A stretch of 49,887 bases of DNA from Rhodospirillales bacterium. Lineage in GTDB: Bacteria; Pseudomonadota; Alphaproteobacteria; Rhodospirillales; Shumkoniaceae. Made by a program: the position numbers and the translations under genes. How positions within the stretch are numbered: position 1 is the first letter of the stretch; each line of letters begins with the position of its first letter. This document shows positions 42,980 through 49,887 of the stretch, one piece after another. The DNA is taken from assembly GCA_028281785.1 (NCBI GenBank), contig JANQJG010000130.1:1-49887 (forward strand). The letters are read 5' to 3'. The notes beneath the pieces are model-generated. The model was not told the origin of the DNA. It did no database searches and was given only the letters and a program-made list of their open reading frames with translations.

Positions 42980-43115
42980 CCGGAGTTCGGCTCCAGAGAA
43001 ATACTGAAAAATCTACGAATTTGATAAAATTCTATTTAATCATTAAGAAATATCAAATAATTGCTAAAAATACCACTCTGTGGTAACAAAAACATTAATG
43101 TGATTTCGGTTGGCG
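42980..43115. other. AT-rich island in an otherwise GC-rich region
   Basis: About 130 bases of strongly AT-rich sequence, with long A and T runs, unlike the surrounding ~65 percent GC. It directly follows the solo repeat end and contains no gene. It may be an insertion scar, foreign DNA remnant or a promoter/origin-like AT tract. Nothing in it matches a known site that I recognise. Confidence 0.5.
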
Positions 43116-43146
43116 ATTGAGAGAGCTTTTTTCAGGAACCATTGGC

Positions 43147-43416
43147 ATGCGCCGAACTCCCAGCAAGATGTTTCTGAAAGTACTTCGGCGAACCGCATTT
43201 CTCCTTCTTGTCGGATTCTTGACTTCTCTCGCATTACGGACAGCCGCCATCGGCTGGCAGGCCGAGGCCCCAACACTCGGGAAGCATGAGCCACCTCGTT
43301 GGGCTGAAACCGCCCGCCCCAGCGAATCCAGGAAAATCGAGTACATAAAGAGGTTGCCCAAACAGCCGTCGCCTCGGACAACTTCGATTGCCCGTTACGG
43401 AAAAGTGGCCATCTAA
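43147..43416 (+). CDS. Doubtful small ORF (89 residues)
   Basis: An open frame with a basic, hydrophobic N-terminus that could be a signal peptide (MFLKVLRRTAFLLLVGFLTSLALRTA) followed by a polar, Pro/Arg-rich tail. GC at third codon positions looks much lower than in the neighbouring real genes, and the Shine-Dalgarno is weak. No family is recognised. It may be a genuine short exported peptide from acquired DNA or merely a chance frame. The remaining 42787-42917 and 43417-43763 stretches hold no other supportable gene. Confidence 0.25.
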   Translation: MRRTPSKMFLKVLRRTAFLLLVGFLTSLALRTAAIGWQAEAPTLGKHEPPRWAETARPSESRKIEYIKRLPKQPSPRTTSIARYGKVAI

Positions 43417-43444
43417 CGCAAACGACCGGGCCTAGTGTCCCGAT

Positions 43445-43711
43445 CGCGAGAGTTCGATACATTCAATCTCGCGTGAACCGGCACACGAACTTATTGATTC
43501 TCGTGTGATTCAGCTTCCAAAGTCGGCCACATATAATGTGCCGAACTTCGGAACCATCACACTGGAGCACTATGTCTTTAGGTGTGCTCACCTGCGCCGG
43601 CACGATTTTGCGCCAGCCGGGGCCGCGGACGAACGCGGAGTAGTGGGTTCGCGAACTCCCCGAGCGACCACGCAGATTGCAATCTGGTAGGCCCAGCACT
43701 AGGTTTGGGCC
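43445..43711. other. Run of hairpins in a gene-free stretch upstream of the permease
   Basis: Successive inverted repeats: CGCGAGA/TCTCGCG (43445-43451, 43467-43473), ACACGA/TCGTGT (43483-43488, 43501-43506), CACAT/ATGTG extended by GGC and CC (43524-43543), GAGCAC/GTGCTC (43565-43570, 43584-43589) and GGCCCA/TGGGCC (43690-43695, 43706-43711). The first four come one after another within 145 bases. They could be a structured RNA leader, remnants of repeats, or protein-binding dyads. No RNA family is recognised. Confidence 0.4.
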
Positions 43712-43763
43712 GCGCCGTCGGCGGCTAGGCGCACGACACTCAGCAGATACGAGAACGTAACGG

Positions 43764-45452
43764 TTGTTGAAACGGATCCCTTGGTTGACCGGGGCGGCAC
43801 TGGTCGTTGCGGCGTTGGTCGCCGTACCCATCCTCAGTGTCATTTGGAGCATCTTCCAAACCGGCCAGGGTAACTGGCCCCACCTGGTGGAGACGGTCCT
43901 CCCGCAATACATCGCGAACAGCCTGATCCTGATGGCTGGCGTTGCCGTTGGCGTGATCGTGGGGGGCGTCGGCCCCGCCTGGCTCGTGGTCATGTGCCGG
44001 TTTCCCGGCCGGCGCATCTTCGAATGGGCACTGATCCTGCCGCTCGCCGTGCCGGCCTATGTGGTCGCCTACGCCTATACGGATTTTCTTCAGGCGGCCG
44101 GCCCCGTGCAGACCCTGATACGGGATCTCAGCGGCTGGACGGCCCAAGATTACTGGTTTCCGGAAATCCGCAGCCTGGGGGGCGCCATTGTCATCTTTTC
44201 CACGGTGCTGATGCCCTATACCTATTTGCTTGCCCGCACCGCTTTTCTGGAGCAATCCGTCTGCGTGCTGGAGGTCGCCGCGACCCTGGGGAGGTCTCCC
44301 TGGAACCGCTTCCGCACGGTCGCGGTCCCGCTGGCCCGGCCCGCCATCGTCGCCGGGACGGCGCTGGCCTTGATGGAAACTCTGGCCGACTTCGGCACGG
44401 TGGCGCATTTCGGCATCAACACATTCACGACAGGCATCTACCGCACCTGGTTCTCGATGGGCGACCGAGTGGCGGCCGCCCAATTGTCGAGTATCCTGTT
44501 GACCTTCGTCTTCGGCCTGCTGCTGCTTGAGCGTTACAATCGCCACAAGGCCCGTTTTTATCAAACCAGCAGCAAGTACCAGCAGCTCAAGCCGTCTCAC
44601 TTGCGCGGATTCAAGGCGTGGGGCGCGGCTCTGTTCTGTTCCGTGCCCCTGGTCGTCGGCTTCCTCGCACCTTTTCTGATCCTCTTCTGGATGGCGCTAA
44701 CGGCGGGTCACGATCTGTTCAGCTCACGCTACATAGAACTCACCACCAACAGCGTAATACTTGCCGGCGTTACGGCGATACTGGCCGTGGGCCTTGCATT
44801 GCTCTTGAGCTACGCCGCGCGCATCGAGCAATCGCGACTGACGATCGGCGCCAACCTTATCGCCGGAATGGGCTACGCGATCCCGGGATCGATCATCGCC
44901 GTCGGCATCCTGATTCCCGTCGCGACCTTCGACAATGCGCTGAGCGCTTGGCTGGAGGCAAATTTCGGGATCGAGACCGGCCTGCTCCTGACGGGCAGCA
45001 TCGCCGCCCTGGTGTTCGCTTACCTGGTCCGCTTCATGGCCGTGGCCCTGCAGACCGTCCAGGCCAGTTTCGCCAAGATCACGCCCAACATGGAACACGC
45101 CTCGCGCACCTTGGGCCACGGCCCCCTGTCCACGGGTCTTCGGGTGCATTTGCCGATCCTTTCGGGCGGAATGCTGACCGCCGGGCTGATCGTCTTCGTC
45201 GACGTCATGAAGGAATTGCCGGCGACGCTTATCATGCGGCCCTTCAACTTCGATACCCTGGCGATCCAGGCCTACAACCTGGCCAAGGACGAACGCCTGA
45301 CCCAGGCAGCGACCCCATCGCTGGTGATCGTCGCGTGCGGGCTCATCCCGGTCCTGGTCATCAGCCGCGCGATCATGCAGTCCCGCCCCGGCACCAAAGC
45401 AGCCAGACGCCTCCGTACACGGGCCCCGGCCAAATCCGAGGCCTTCACCTGA
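43764..45452 (+). CDS. Ferric iron ABC transporter permease (FbpB/SfuB-like)
   Basis: 562-residue inner-membrane protein with two fused BPD_transp_1 domains, each with about six helices and an EAA loop (EVAATLGRSPWNRFRTVAVPLARPAI near 175 and HASRTLGHGPLSTGLRVHLPILSGGM near 455). This is the fused FbpB type for Fe(III) import. The frame has no ATG or GTG before the first helix: it must start with one of two consecutive TTG codons (43764 or 43767), directly after an in-frame TAA. The Shine-Dalgarno is poor. The binding protein gene (45513-46538) is convergent; the ATPase (FbpC) is not in the window. Confidence 0.92.
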   Translation: MLKRIPWLTGAALVVAALVAVPILSVIWSIFQTGQGNWPHLVETVLPQYIANSLILMAGVAVGVIVGGVGPAWLVVMCRFPGRRIFEWALILPLAVPAYVVAYAYTDFLQAAGPVQTLIRDLSGWTAQDYWFPEIRSLGGAIVIFSTVLMPYTYLLARTAFLEQSVCVLEVAATLGRSPWNRFRTVAVPLARPAIVAGTALALMETLADFGTVAHFGINTFTTGIYRTWFSMGDRVAAAQLSSILLTFVFGLLLLERYNRHKARFYQTSSKYQQLKPSHLRGFKAWGAALFCSVPLVVGFLAPFLILFWMALTAGHDLFSSRYIELTTNSVILAGVTAILAVGLALLLSYAARIEQSRLTIGANLIAGMGYAIPGSIIAVGILIPVATFDNALSAWLEANFGIETGLLLTGSIAALVFAYLVRFMAVALQTVQASFAKITPNMEHASRTLGHGPLSTGLRVHLPILSGGMLTAGLIVFVDVMKELPATLIMRPFNFDTLAIQAYNLAKDERLTQAATPSLVIVACGLIPVLVISRAIMQSRPGTKAARRLRTRAPAKSEAFT

Positions 45453-45459
45453 ACAAAAA

Positions 45460-45483
45460 CCCCGGTGCGATGCCGCACCGGGG
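45460..45483 (-). terminator. Intrinsic terminator between convergent iron genes
   Basis: A perfect 10-bp stem CCCCGGTGCG (45460-45469) with CGCACCGGGG (45474-45483) and a four-base loop. Read on the minus strand it is followed by TTTTTG, a good terminator for the binding-protein gene ending at 45513. In the plus direction, for the permease ending at 45452, there is only CTTCC after the stem. Confidence 0.8.
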
Positions 45484-45512
45484 CTTCCGTTCCAGAGATG
45501 GGCCGGATCGGA

Positions 45513-46538
45513 TTACTTGTATCCGACGCGATCATAGATTTTCTGGGCCTCGGGCTGATTTTCGCCGAGGGCCGACAGGTTCAGGGTATCGGACCGGAAG
45601 ATGCCCAGCCGCGCAACGCTGTCCGACAGGCCCACGCCCATAACCGCGGGATACTCGTCGTTACCGGCGGAGAAGTATTCCTGCGCCGCGTCGCTGGCGA
45701 GATACTCCAGGAACTTGACAGCGTTCTCCTTGTTGGGCGCGTGCTTCGCCACCCCGGCGCCGGAGATATTGGCGTGGGCTCCCGTCGAAGCTTGGTTGGG
45801 GAACACCCAGCCGATGCGCGACATGGCATCCTTGTCGAGCCCCTTTACGTCCTTCCGGAGCGCCCGGGCGAAGTAATAGGTATTGGACACGACGACCGCG
45901 CATTCACCGGCGGCGATCCCGCGAAGCTGGTCCGTATCCCCGCCGGCGGGGTCGCGGGCCCGGTTGTTCCACATGCCCTCGGCCCATTTCGCCGCCGTCT
46001 CGGGGCCCTTGTGGGCGATGATCGAGGACATCAGCGACAGCATGTAGATGTTGCCGGAGCTGCGGGTACAAACCTTGCCCTTCATCTTGGGATCGGCAAG
46101 CGACTCATAGGTCTGGATGTCCATCGGGTTCACCTTGTTCCTGTCATAGAACAGGATGCGGATCCGCTGGGAGAAACCATACCAATGGCCTTCGGGGTGA
46201 CGCAGCCATTCCGGGACGCGGGCGTTCAGCACCTCCGTCGTAACCGGCTGCAGAAGACCGGCCTGGTCGGCGCGCCACAGGCGCCCCGCGTCCACGGTCA
46301 ACAGCACGTCGGCGGGGCTGTTGGCGCCCTCGGCCTTCATCCGCTCGATCAGGGCGTCGGCCTTGTCTTCGATCCGGTTGATCTTGATGCCGGTCTGCTT
46401 CTCGAAATCGGAATACAGCCGTTCATCCGTGTCGTAGTGGCGGGAGGAGTAGAGGTTCAGTTCCCCGGCCGCGTCCGCCTGGGCCGTAGCGAGCAAGGAT
46501 AGTCCTGCCGCGGCGGCGAGTAAGCCATAGTTACGCAT
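45513..46538 (-). CDS. Fe(III) ABC transporter substrate-binding protein 1 (FbpA/FutA-like)
   Basis: 341-residue periplasmic binding protein. A signal peptide (NYGLLAAAAGLSLLATAQADA) precedes ELNLYSSRHYDTDERLYSDFEKQTGI, whose His-Tyr-containing RHY matches the FutA-type iron site. The paired tyrosines of the iron site are in VVVSNTYYFARALR, and the C-terminal PNQASTGAHANISGAGV matches the FbpA/FutA wording. ATG at 46538, with AAGGAGTG upstream. It is convergent with the permease gene 43764-45452, and its own promoter region carries a Fur-like box at 46677-46695, about 140 bases upstream. Confidence 0.94.
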   Translation of the reverse strand: MRNYGLLAAAAGLSLLATAQADAAGELNLYSSRHYDTDERLYSDFEKQTGIKINRIEDKADALIERMKAEGANSPADVLLTVDAGRLWRADQAGLLQPVTTEVLNARVPEWLRHPEGHWYGFSQRIRILFYDRNKVNPMDIQTYESLADPKMKGKVCTRSSGNIYMLSLMSSIIAHKGPETAAKWAEGMWNNRARDPAGGDTDQLRGIAAGECAVVVSNTYYFARALRKDVKGLDKDAMSRIGWVFPNQASTGAHANISGAGVAKHAPNKENAVKFLEYLASDAAQEYFSAGNDEYPAVMGVGLSDSVARLGIFRSDTLNLSALGENQPEAQKIYDRVGYK

Positions 46539-46676
46539 TCATTCACTCCTTGTGTTTCATTCCGCTGCGTGGAGGCACAATTCAGGCTTTGCCGCGTCGC
46601 GACGCGGCCCAAAACATCGCTCCATCGCTGATGAACCCCAAAACGCCCGCAGGGGAGATAGCTTCGCCGTGACTTA

Positions 46677-46695
46677 ATTGCAAATGAATATCAAT
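46677..46695. promoter_or_regulatory. Fur-like box upstream of binding protein 1
   Basis: On the minus strand the site reads ATTGATATTCATTTGCAAT, near-palindromic and close to the classic Fur wording (TGATAnTCATT). It lies about 140 bases upstream of the fbpA-like gene, and a related word TTGCAAATGnAT occurs at 46997-47015 before the second binding-protein gene. Fur, Irr or RirA control is inferred only. Confidence 0.5.
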
Positions 46696-46760
46696 CTCCT
46701 GACTCATAAAAACCTGCGGCTATACTGGATTGATGGGTTGCCGGTTGAGAGAGGGAGTGC

Positions 46761-46915
46761 ATGGCTCGCCATGCGCCGGAGGTTTGGTTGAGCGAAGACC
46801 AACGTCGGGTGTTGGCTGCCCTGGCGACGCGGCGAACGACGGCGCAAGCCTTGGCGATGCGGGCGTTGGCGATACGGGCGCGGCTCGTCTGGCAGCCGCC
46901 GGGGACGGGATCGTG
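46761..46915 (+). pseudogene. IS630-family transposase remnant
   Basis: The frame begins MARHAPEVWLSEDQRRVLAALATRRTTAQALAMRALAIRARLV, matching the N-terminus of IS630-type transposases (LSDEERxxLExLARxRTT...RARIVL). Similarity then continues in another frame (RLAAAGDGIV), so there is a frameshift, and stops after about 50 residues. The catalytic DDE part is missing. Only a dead fragment of about 155 bases remains between two iron-transport units. GC-rich with no terminal repeats found. Confidence 0.65.
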
Positions 46916-46996
46916 TCGCTCATCCCGGCCGAAAGCACATCCCTACGAGCAGAACATCCGCCGAAACCATACGTTTATTAGGGTTTAACAAGATCA

Positions 46997-47015
46997 CTTG
47001 CAAATGCATCCTAAT
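46997..47015. promoter_or_regulatory. Fur-like box upstream of binding protein 2
   Basis: The 19-base site contains TTGCAAATGCATCCTAAT, agreeing with 46677-46695 at 14 of 19 positions in the same orientation. It lies about 100 bases before the second fbpA-like gene, with a TATAGT -10-like word at 47030-47035. The match to a perfect Fur consensus is weaker than for the first. Confidence 0.4.
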
Positions 47016-47113
47016 CGCGCTATTGGCCCTATAGTTTGTACAGGCTTTGCAGGTTGATCTGTGGACTATCTATCAACTCCAAATAGAATGTCCACACGAG
47101 AAAGGATCGCGTC

Positions 47114-48142
47114 ATGCGCTGGATCGTGACCACCGTGATCGCCGCCGCAGTCGGAACCGGATGGGCCCTGCCCGCCGCCGCGGAAATCGGAGAAGTCAAC
47201 CTTTATTCCTATCGCCAACCCTTCCTCATCCAGCCGCTGCTCGACGAGTTCACCAAGCGTTCGGGCATCAAGGTCAACGTCGTCTATGCCCAAAAGGGAA
47301 TGCTGGAGCGCCTCAAGGCGGAGGGCCCCAACAGCCCCGCGGATGCCGTTCTTACGGTCGATGTGGGTCGGCTCAAGGACATGGTCGGGGCGGATCTGCT
47401 GCAACCGGTGAAGTCGGATATCCTGGAGAAGAACATTCCGCCTCAATACCGTCACCCGGACGGACTCTGGTTCGGGCTGACGACCCGGGCCCGCGTCATT
47501 TTCGCGAGCAGCGAGCGAACCGATGCCGGCGAGGTCACGACCTATGAGGATCTGACGGATGCCGAGCTCAAGGGCCGGGTCTGCTCGCGATCCGGGAAGC
47601 ATGTCTACAACATCTCCCTTGTCGCGTCCCTGATCGCCCATGAGGGCGAGGCGGCGGCCCGGGACTGGCTGGCCGCGCTGAAATCCAACCTCGCCCGCAA
47701 GCCGCAGGGCAACGACCGCGCCCAGGCGAAGGCGATCAAGGAAGGGCTTTGCGACTATGCCGTCGCCAATACTTACTACATGGGCAAAATGGCGACCAAC
47801 GAAGAGAATCCAGAGCAGAAGGATTGGGCGAAGGCCGTCCGGATCATCTTCCCCAACCAGGAAAGCCGCGGCACCCATGTCAACATCAGTGGCGCCGGGG
47901 TCACCCGGAGTTCCAGCAACCGAGCCGAGGCCATTCAGCTGATCGAATTCCTGAGCGGCGATCACGCACAGAAGATCTATGCCGAGCAGAATTTCGAATA
48001 CCCCGTCAAGCCCGGGGTCGCGTTCCATCCGATGGTCGCCTCCTGGGGCACCTTCAAGGCGGACACCATTGACTTGGCGAAACTGGCAGAGTACCGGGCC
48101 ATGGCCTCCAGACTGGTCGATCAGACCGGGTTCGATCAGTAG
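47114..48142 (+). CDS. Fe(III) ABC transporter substrate-binding protein 2 (FbpA/FutA-like)
   Basis: 342-residue periplasmic binding protein. The signal peptide (IVTTVIAAAVGTGWALPAAA) is followed by EVNLYSYRQPFLIQPLLDEFTKRSGI. The paired tyrosines are in YAVANTYYMGKM. Compared with protein 1, the His-Tyr of LYSSRHY is replaced by Gln-Pro, so one iron-ligand position differs. PNQESRGTHVNISGAGV and RSGKHVYNISLVASLI are shared. ATG at 47114 has GAAAGGA upstream. It is followed 46 bp later by a permease gene, so this set is in the usual order. The ligand may be iron in another chelate form, which is inference. Confidence 0.93.
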   Translation: MRWIVTTVIAAAVGTGWALPAAAEIGEVNLYSYRQPFLIQPLLDEFTKRSGIKVNVVYAQKGMLERLKAEGPNSPADAVLTVDVGRLKDMVGADLLQPVKSDILEKNIPPQYRHPDGLWFGLTTRARVIFASSERTDAGEVTTYEDLTDAELKGRVCSRSGKHVYNISLVASLIAHEGEAAARDWLAALKSNLARKPQGNDRAQAKAIKEGLCDYAVANTYYMGKMATNEENPEQKDWAKAVRIIFPNQESRGTHVNISGAGVTRSSSNRAEAIQLIEFLSGDHAQKIYAEQNFEYPVKPGVAFHPMVASWGTFKADTIDLAKLAEYRAMASRLVDQTGFDQ

Positions 48143-48188
48143 CGGTCCCTAAGGCATACCGGGCTCCGCGAGGAGGAGAGGCGCGGTC

Positions 48189-49887
48189 ATGGATCATCAG
48201 AAACGGTTCGAGCCGCCGAGCGTCACCGCCGAGGGCATGGAGCTGATCGGCGTCAGCGTCGGCGCGCGGACGCAGGCTCAGCCGCCCCGCCGACGCCGGT
48301 TCGACGGCTGGACCGTCGCATGTTTCGCGGTTGCGGGAGCGGTCGCCGCGCCTCTCCTTGCCGTGCTCCTCCTTGCCCTGGCCCCAAGCCACGGGATCTG
48401 GATACATCTGGTCTCCACGGTTTTGCCCCACTACGTCACGACCACCCTGGCCCTGATCGTCGGCGTCGGTCTGGGGACGCTGGTTGTCGGCACCGGATGT
48501 GCGTGGCTGGTGACCCTGTGTCGCTTCCCGGGCCGGAGGGTTTTCGAATGGGCGCTGCTGCTGCCGCTGGCCGTGCCCAGTTATGTCGTCGCCTATGTCT
48601 ACACGGATCTTCTCGACTATTCCGGGCCGCTCCAGATCCTGCTGCGCGAGATTTTCGGTTGGGCCAGCCCGCGCGACTACTGGTTTCCCGAGATCCGTTC
48701 GCTGGGCGGCGCGATGGCCGTCATGACCCTGGTTCTCTACCCCTATGTCTATCTGCTGGCGCGCGCCGCCTTCCTGGAGCAGTCGACTTGTGTTCTGGAG
48801 GTCAGCCGCACCCTGGGCAAGGGACCTTGGCAAAGCTTCCTTCGCATCGCCCTGCCCCTGGCGCGGCCGGCGCTCGTCGTCGGCGTCGGCCTTGTCGCGA
48901 TGGAGTGCCTGAACGATTTCGGCACCGTGGACTACTTCGCCGTCGCCACGCTTACCGCCGGCGTCTACGACGTGTGGACCAACATGAACAGCACCGCCGG
49001 CGCGGCGCAGCTGGCGACGGTGATGCTGGTGTTCGTTCTGGCCTTGGTCGGGCTCGAGCGGGCCGCGCGCGGCGGTCGCCGCTTCCATCATACGAGCACC
49101 CGGTATCGGCCCCTGCCCGGCCACCGTCTCAAAGGTTTGCGCGGCGCCCTCGCCGCCATCATTTGCGGCACGCCCATTGCCCTGGGCTTCGCGATTCCGG
49201 CGCTGGTTCTGGCCCGATATGCGGTCATCAACTACGCCTCGAGCTTCGATGACGGCTACCTGAGAACGGTTTGGAACAGCTTGTCCCTTTCGCTGGGCAG
49301 CGCCCTGCTTGCCACGATGGTCGGCGTGCTGCTGGCCTATGGCCTGCGCCAGAACCGGAGCGCACCGCTGCACGCCGCGACAAGGCTGGCCAGCGTCGGC
49401 TATGCGGTGCCGGGCGCGGTGCTGGCGGTCGGCATCATCGTCCCTCTCGCCGCCCTCGACAATCGGCTCGACAGCCTTCTGCGCGAAACGGTGGGCCTGT
49501 CCAGCGGCTTGCTTTTGAGCGGCACCGTCTTCGCCGTGGGATTCGGATATCTCGTTCGGTTTCTGGCCCTTGCCTTCGGCACCGTGGAATCGGGACTGAC
49601 GCGGATAACGCCGAATATGGATGGCGCGGCGAGAACCCTGGGCCTCGGCCCCGGCGGGACCCTTCGCCGCATTCACCTCCCGCTGATGCGGGGGAGCCTG
49701 CTGACCGCCACGCTGCTGGTGTTCGTCGACAGCATGAAGGAGCTGCCGATCACGATGCTGATCCGCCCGTTCAACTTCGACACCCTGGCCACCTACGTCC
49801 ATCAGCTGGCCTCCGATGAACTTCTCGAAAAAAGCGCCTTGGGCGCCCTGACGATTGTCGTCGTCGGGATCTTGCCGGTCATCCTTC
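48189..49887 (+). CDS. Ferric iron ABC transporter permease 2, 3' end cut by window
   Basis: Open from ATG at 48189 to the window edge, about 566 residues visible; the missing end is likely short. A cytoplasmic N-terminus of ~50 residues (MDHQKRFEPPSV...), longer than in permease 1, precedes helix 1. Two BPD_transp_1 halves follow, with EAA loops EVSRTLGKGPWQSFLRIALPL and DGAARTLGLGPGGTLRRIHLPL. It shares wording throughout with permease 1 (CRFPGRRxFEWAL, DYWFPEIRSLGGA, KELPxTxLIRPFNFDTLA). Together with the binding protein 46 bp upstream it forms a standard FbpAB set; the ATPase may follow outside the window. GAGGAGGAGAGG precedes the ATG. Confidence 0.93.
   Translation, partial: MDHQKRFEPPSVTAEGMELIGVSVGARTQAQPPRRRRFDGWTVACFAVAGAVAAPLLAVLLLALAPSHGIWIHLVSTVLPHYVTTTLALIVGVGLGTLVVGTGCAWLVTLCRFPGRRVFEWALLLPLAVPSYVVAYVYTDLLDYSGPLQILLREIFGWASPRDYWFPEIRSLGGAMAVMTLVLYPYVYLLARAAFLEQSTCVLEVSRTLGKGPWQSFLRIALPLARPALVVGVGLVAMECLNDFGTVDYFAVATLTAGVYDVWTNMNSTAGAAQLATVMLVFVLALVGLERAARGGRRFHHTSTRYRPLPGHRLKGLRGALAAIICGTPIALGFAIPALVLARYAVINYASSFDDGYLRTVWNSLSLSLGSALLATMVGVLLAYGLRQNRSAPLHAATRLASVGYAVPGAVLAVGIIVPLAALDNRLDSLLRETVGLSSGLLLSGTVFAVGFGYLVRFLALAFGTVESGLTRITPNMDGAARTLGLGPGGTLRRIHLPLMRGSLLTATLLVFVDSMKELPITMLIRPFNFDTLATYVHQLASDELLEKSALGALTIVVVGILPVIL

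Noticed and set aside
43463-44017. Minus-strand frame running from the hairpin region into the permease gene.
   Set aside because: It covers the permease start antisense, its protein has no recognisable family, and the coding pattern matches the opposite strand of the permease.
1-49887. tRNA, rRNA and CRISPR search by eye.
   Set aside because: No T-loop/acceptor combination, rRNA signature or regularly spaced direct repeats were seen.

Overview
The window is GC-rich, densely packed bacterial chromosome from a flagellated, Gram-negative alphaproteobacterium. The best guess is a Rhodospirillales-like relative. The support is FliX, a MotE/DUF6468 flagellar module, an alphaproteobacterial-type DksA with a degenerate zinc finger, the aroK-aroB-CorC order, and an L-malyl-CoA/beta-methylmalyl-CoA lyase. 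No rRNA, tRNA, CRISPR array or prophage was seen. Genus-level placement is not possible by reading alone. Layout, left to right: 0-2.8 kb holds a methyltransferase, a DUF2461 protein, a TetR regulator and a small membrane protein. 2.8-9.8 kb is a housekeeping block: on the minus strand a parvulin-type foldase, argJ, a GNAT-NUDIX fusion and a CinA-like domain protein; divergent from it on the plus strand is secA. 9.8-10.03 kb is a miniature inverted-repeat element inserted exactly after the secA stop codon. 10.1-15.9 kb is a four-gene efflux operon (DUF2269-like membrane protein, CerR/CecR-type TetR, HlyD-type fusion protein, RND pump) with a promoter that carries palindromic operators. 15.9-17.8 kb is a 2-hydroxyacid dehydrogenase plus an amidohydrolase. 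17.8-22.6 kb on the minus strand carries rfbB-rfbA, accA, malyl-CoA lyase and a CPYS glutaredoxin, followed at 22.6-23.2 kb by a TetR regulator with two matching 22-bp operator-like sites. 23.3-30.1 kb is xerD with two co-transcribed envelope genes, divergent from aroK-aroB-corC and a CBS-pair protein. 30.1-43 kb is flagellar. On the minus strand: fliL-fliM-DUF6468-motE, two tandem MotB-like genes and a 1149-residue AMIN-like/TPR exported protein. On the plus strand: flgF-flgG-flgA-flgH behind a sigma-54 type promoter. dksA and fliX follow on the minus strand. 43-43.75 kb is a gene-poor scar: a solo end of the same miniature element, a sharply AT-rich island, a doubtful small ORF and a run of hairpins. 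43.76-49.9 kb holds two ferric-iron ABC transporter gene sets (permease and binding protein each), without an ATPase gene in view. They are separated by an IS630-type transposase remnant and two related Fur-like boxes; the last permease runs off the window. How the genes work together: the flagellar block supplies the switch (FliM), stator-associated proteins (FliL, MotE, MotB-like), distal rod (FlgF, FlgG), P-ring chaperone (FlgA), L-ring (FlgH) and assembly regulation (FliX). The parvulin and SecA sides together serve protein export. The most notable items are the tandem MotB-like pair, of which only one has the proton-carrying aspartate, with the AMIN/TPR protein; the TetR/CPYS-glutaredoxin pair with its two operators; and the miniature element with TAA target duplications, one of which is the secA stop codon.
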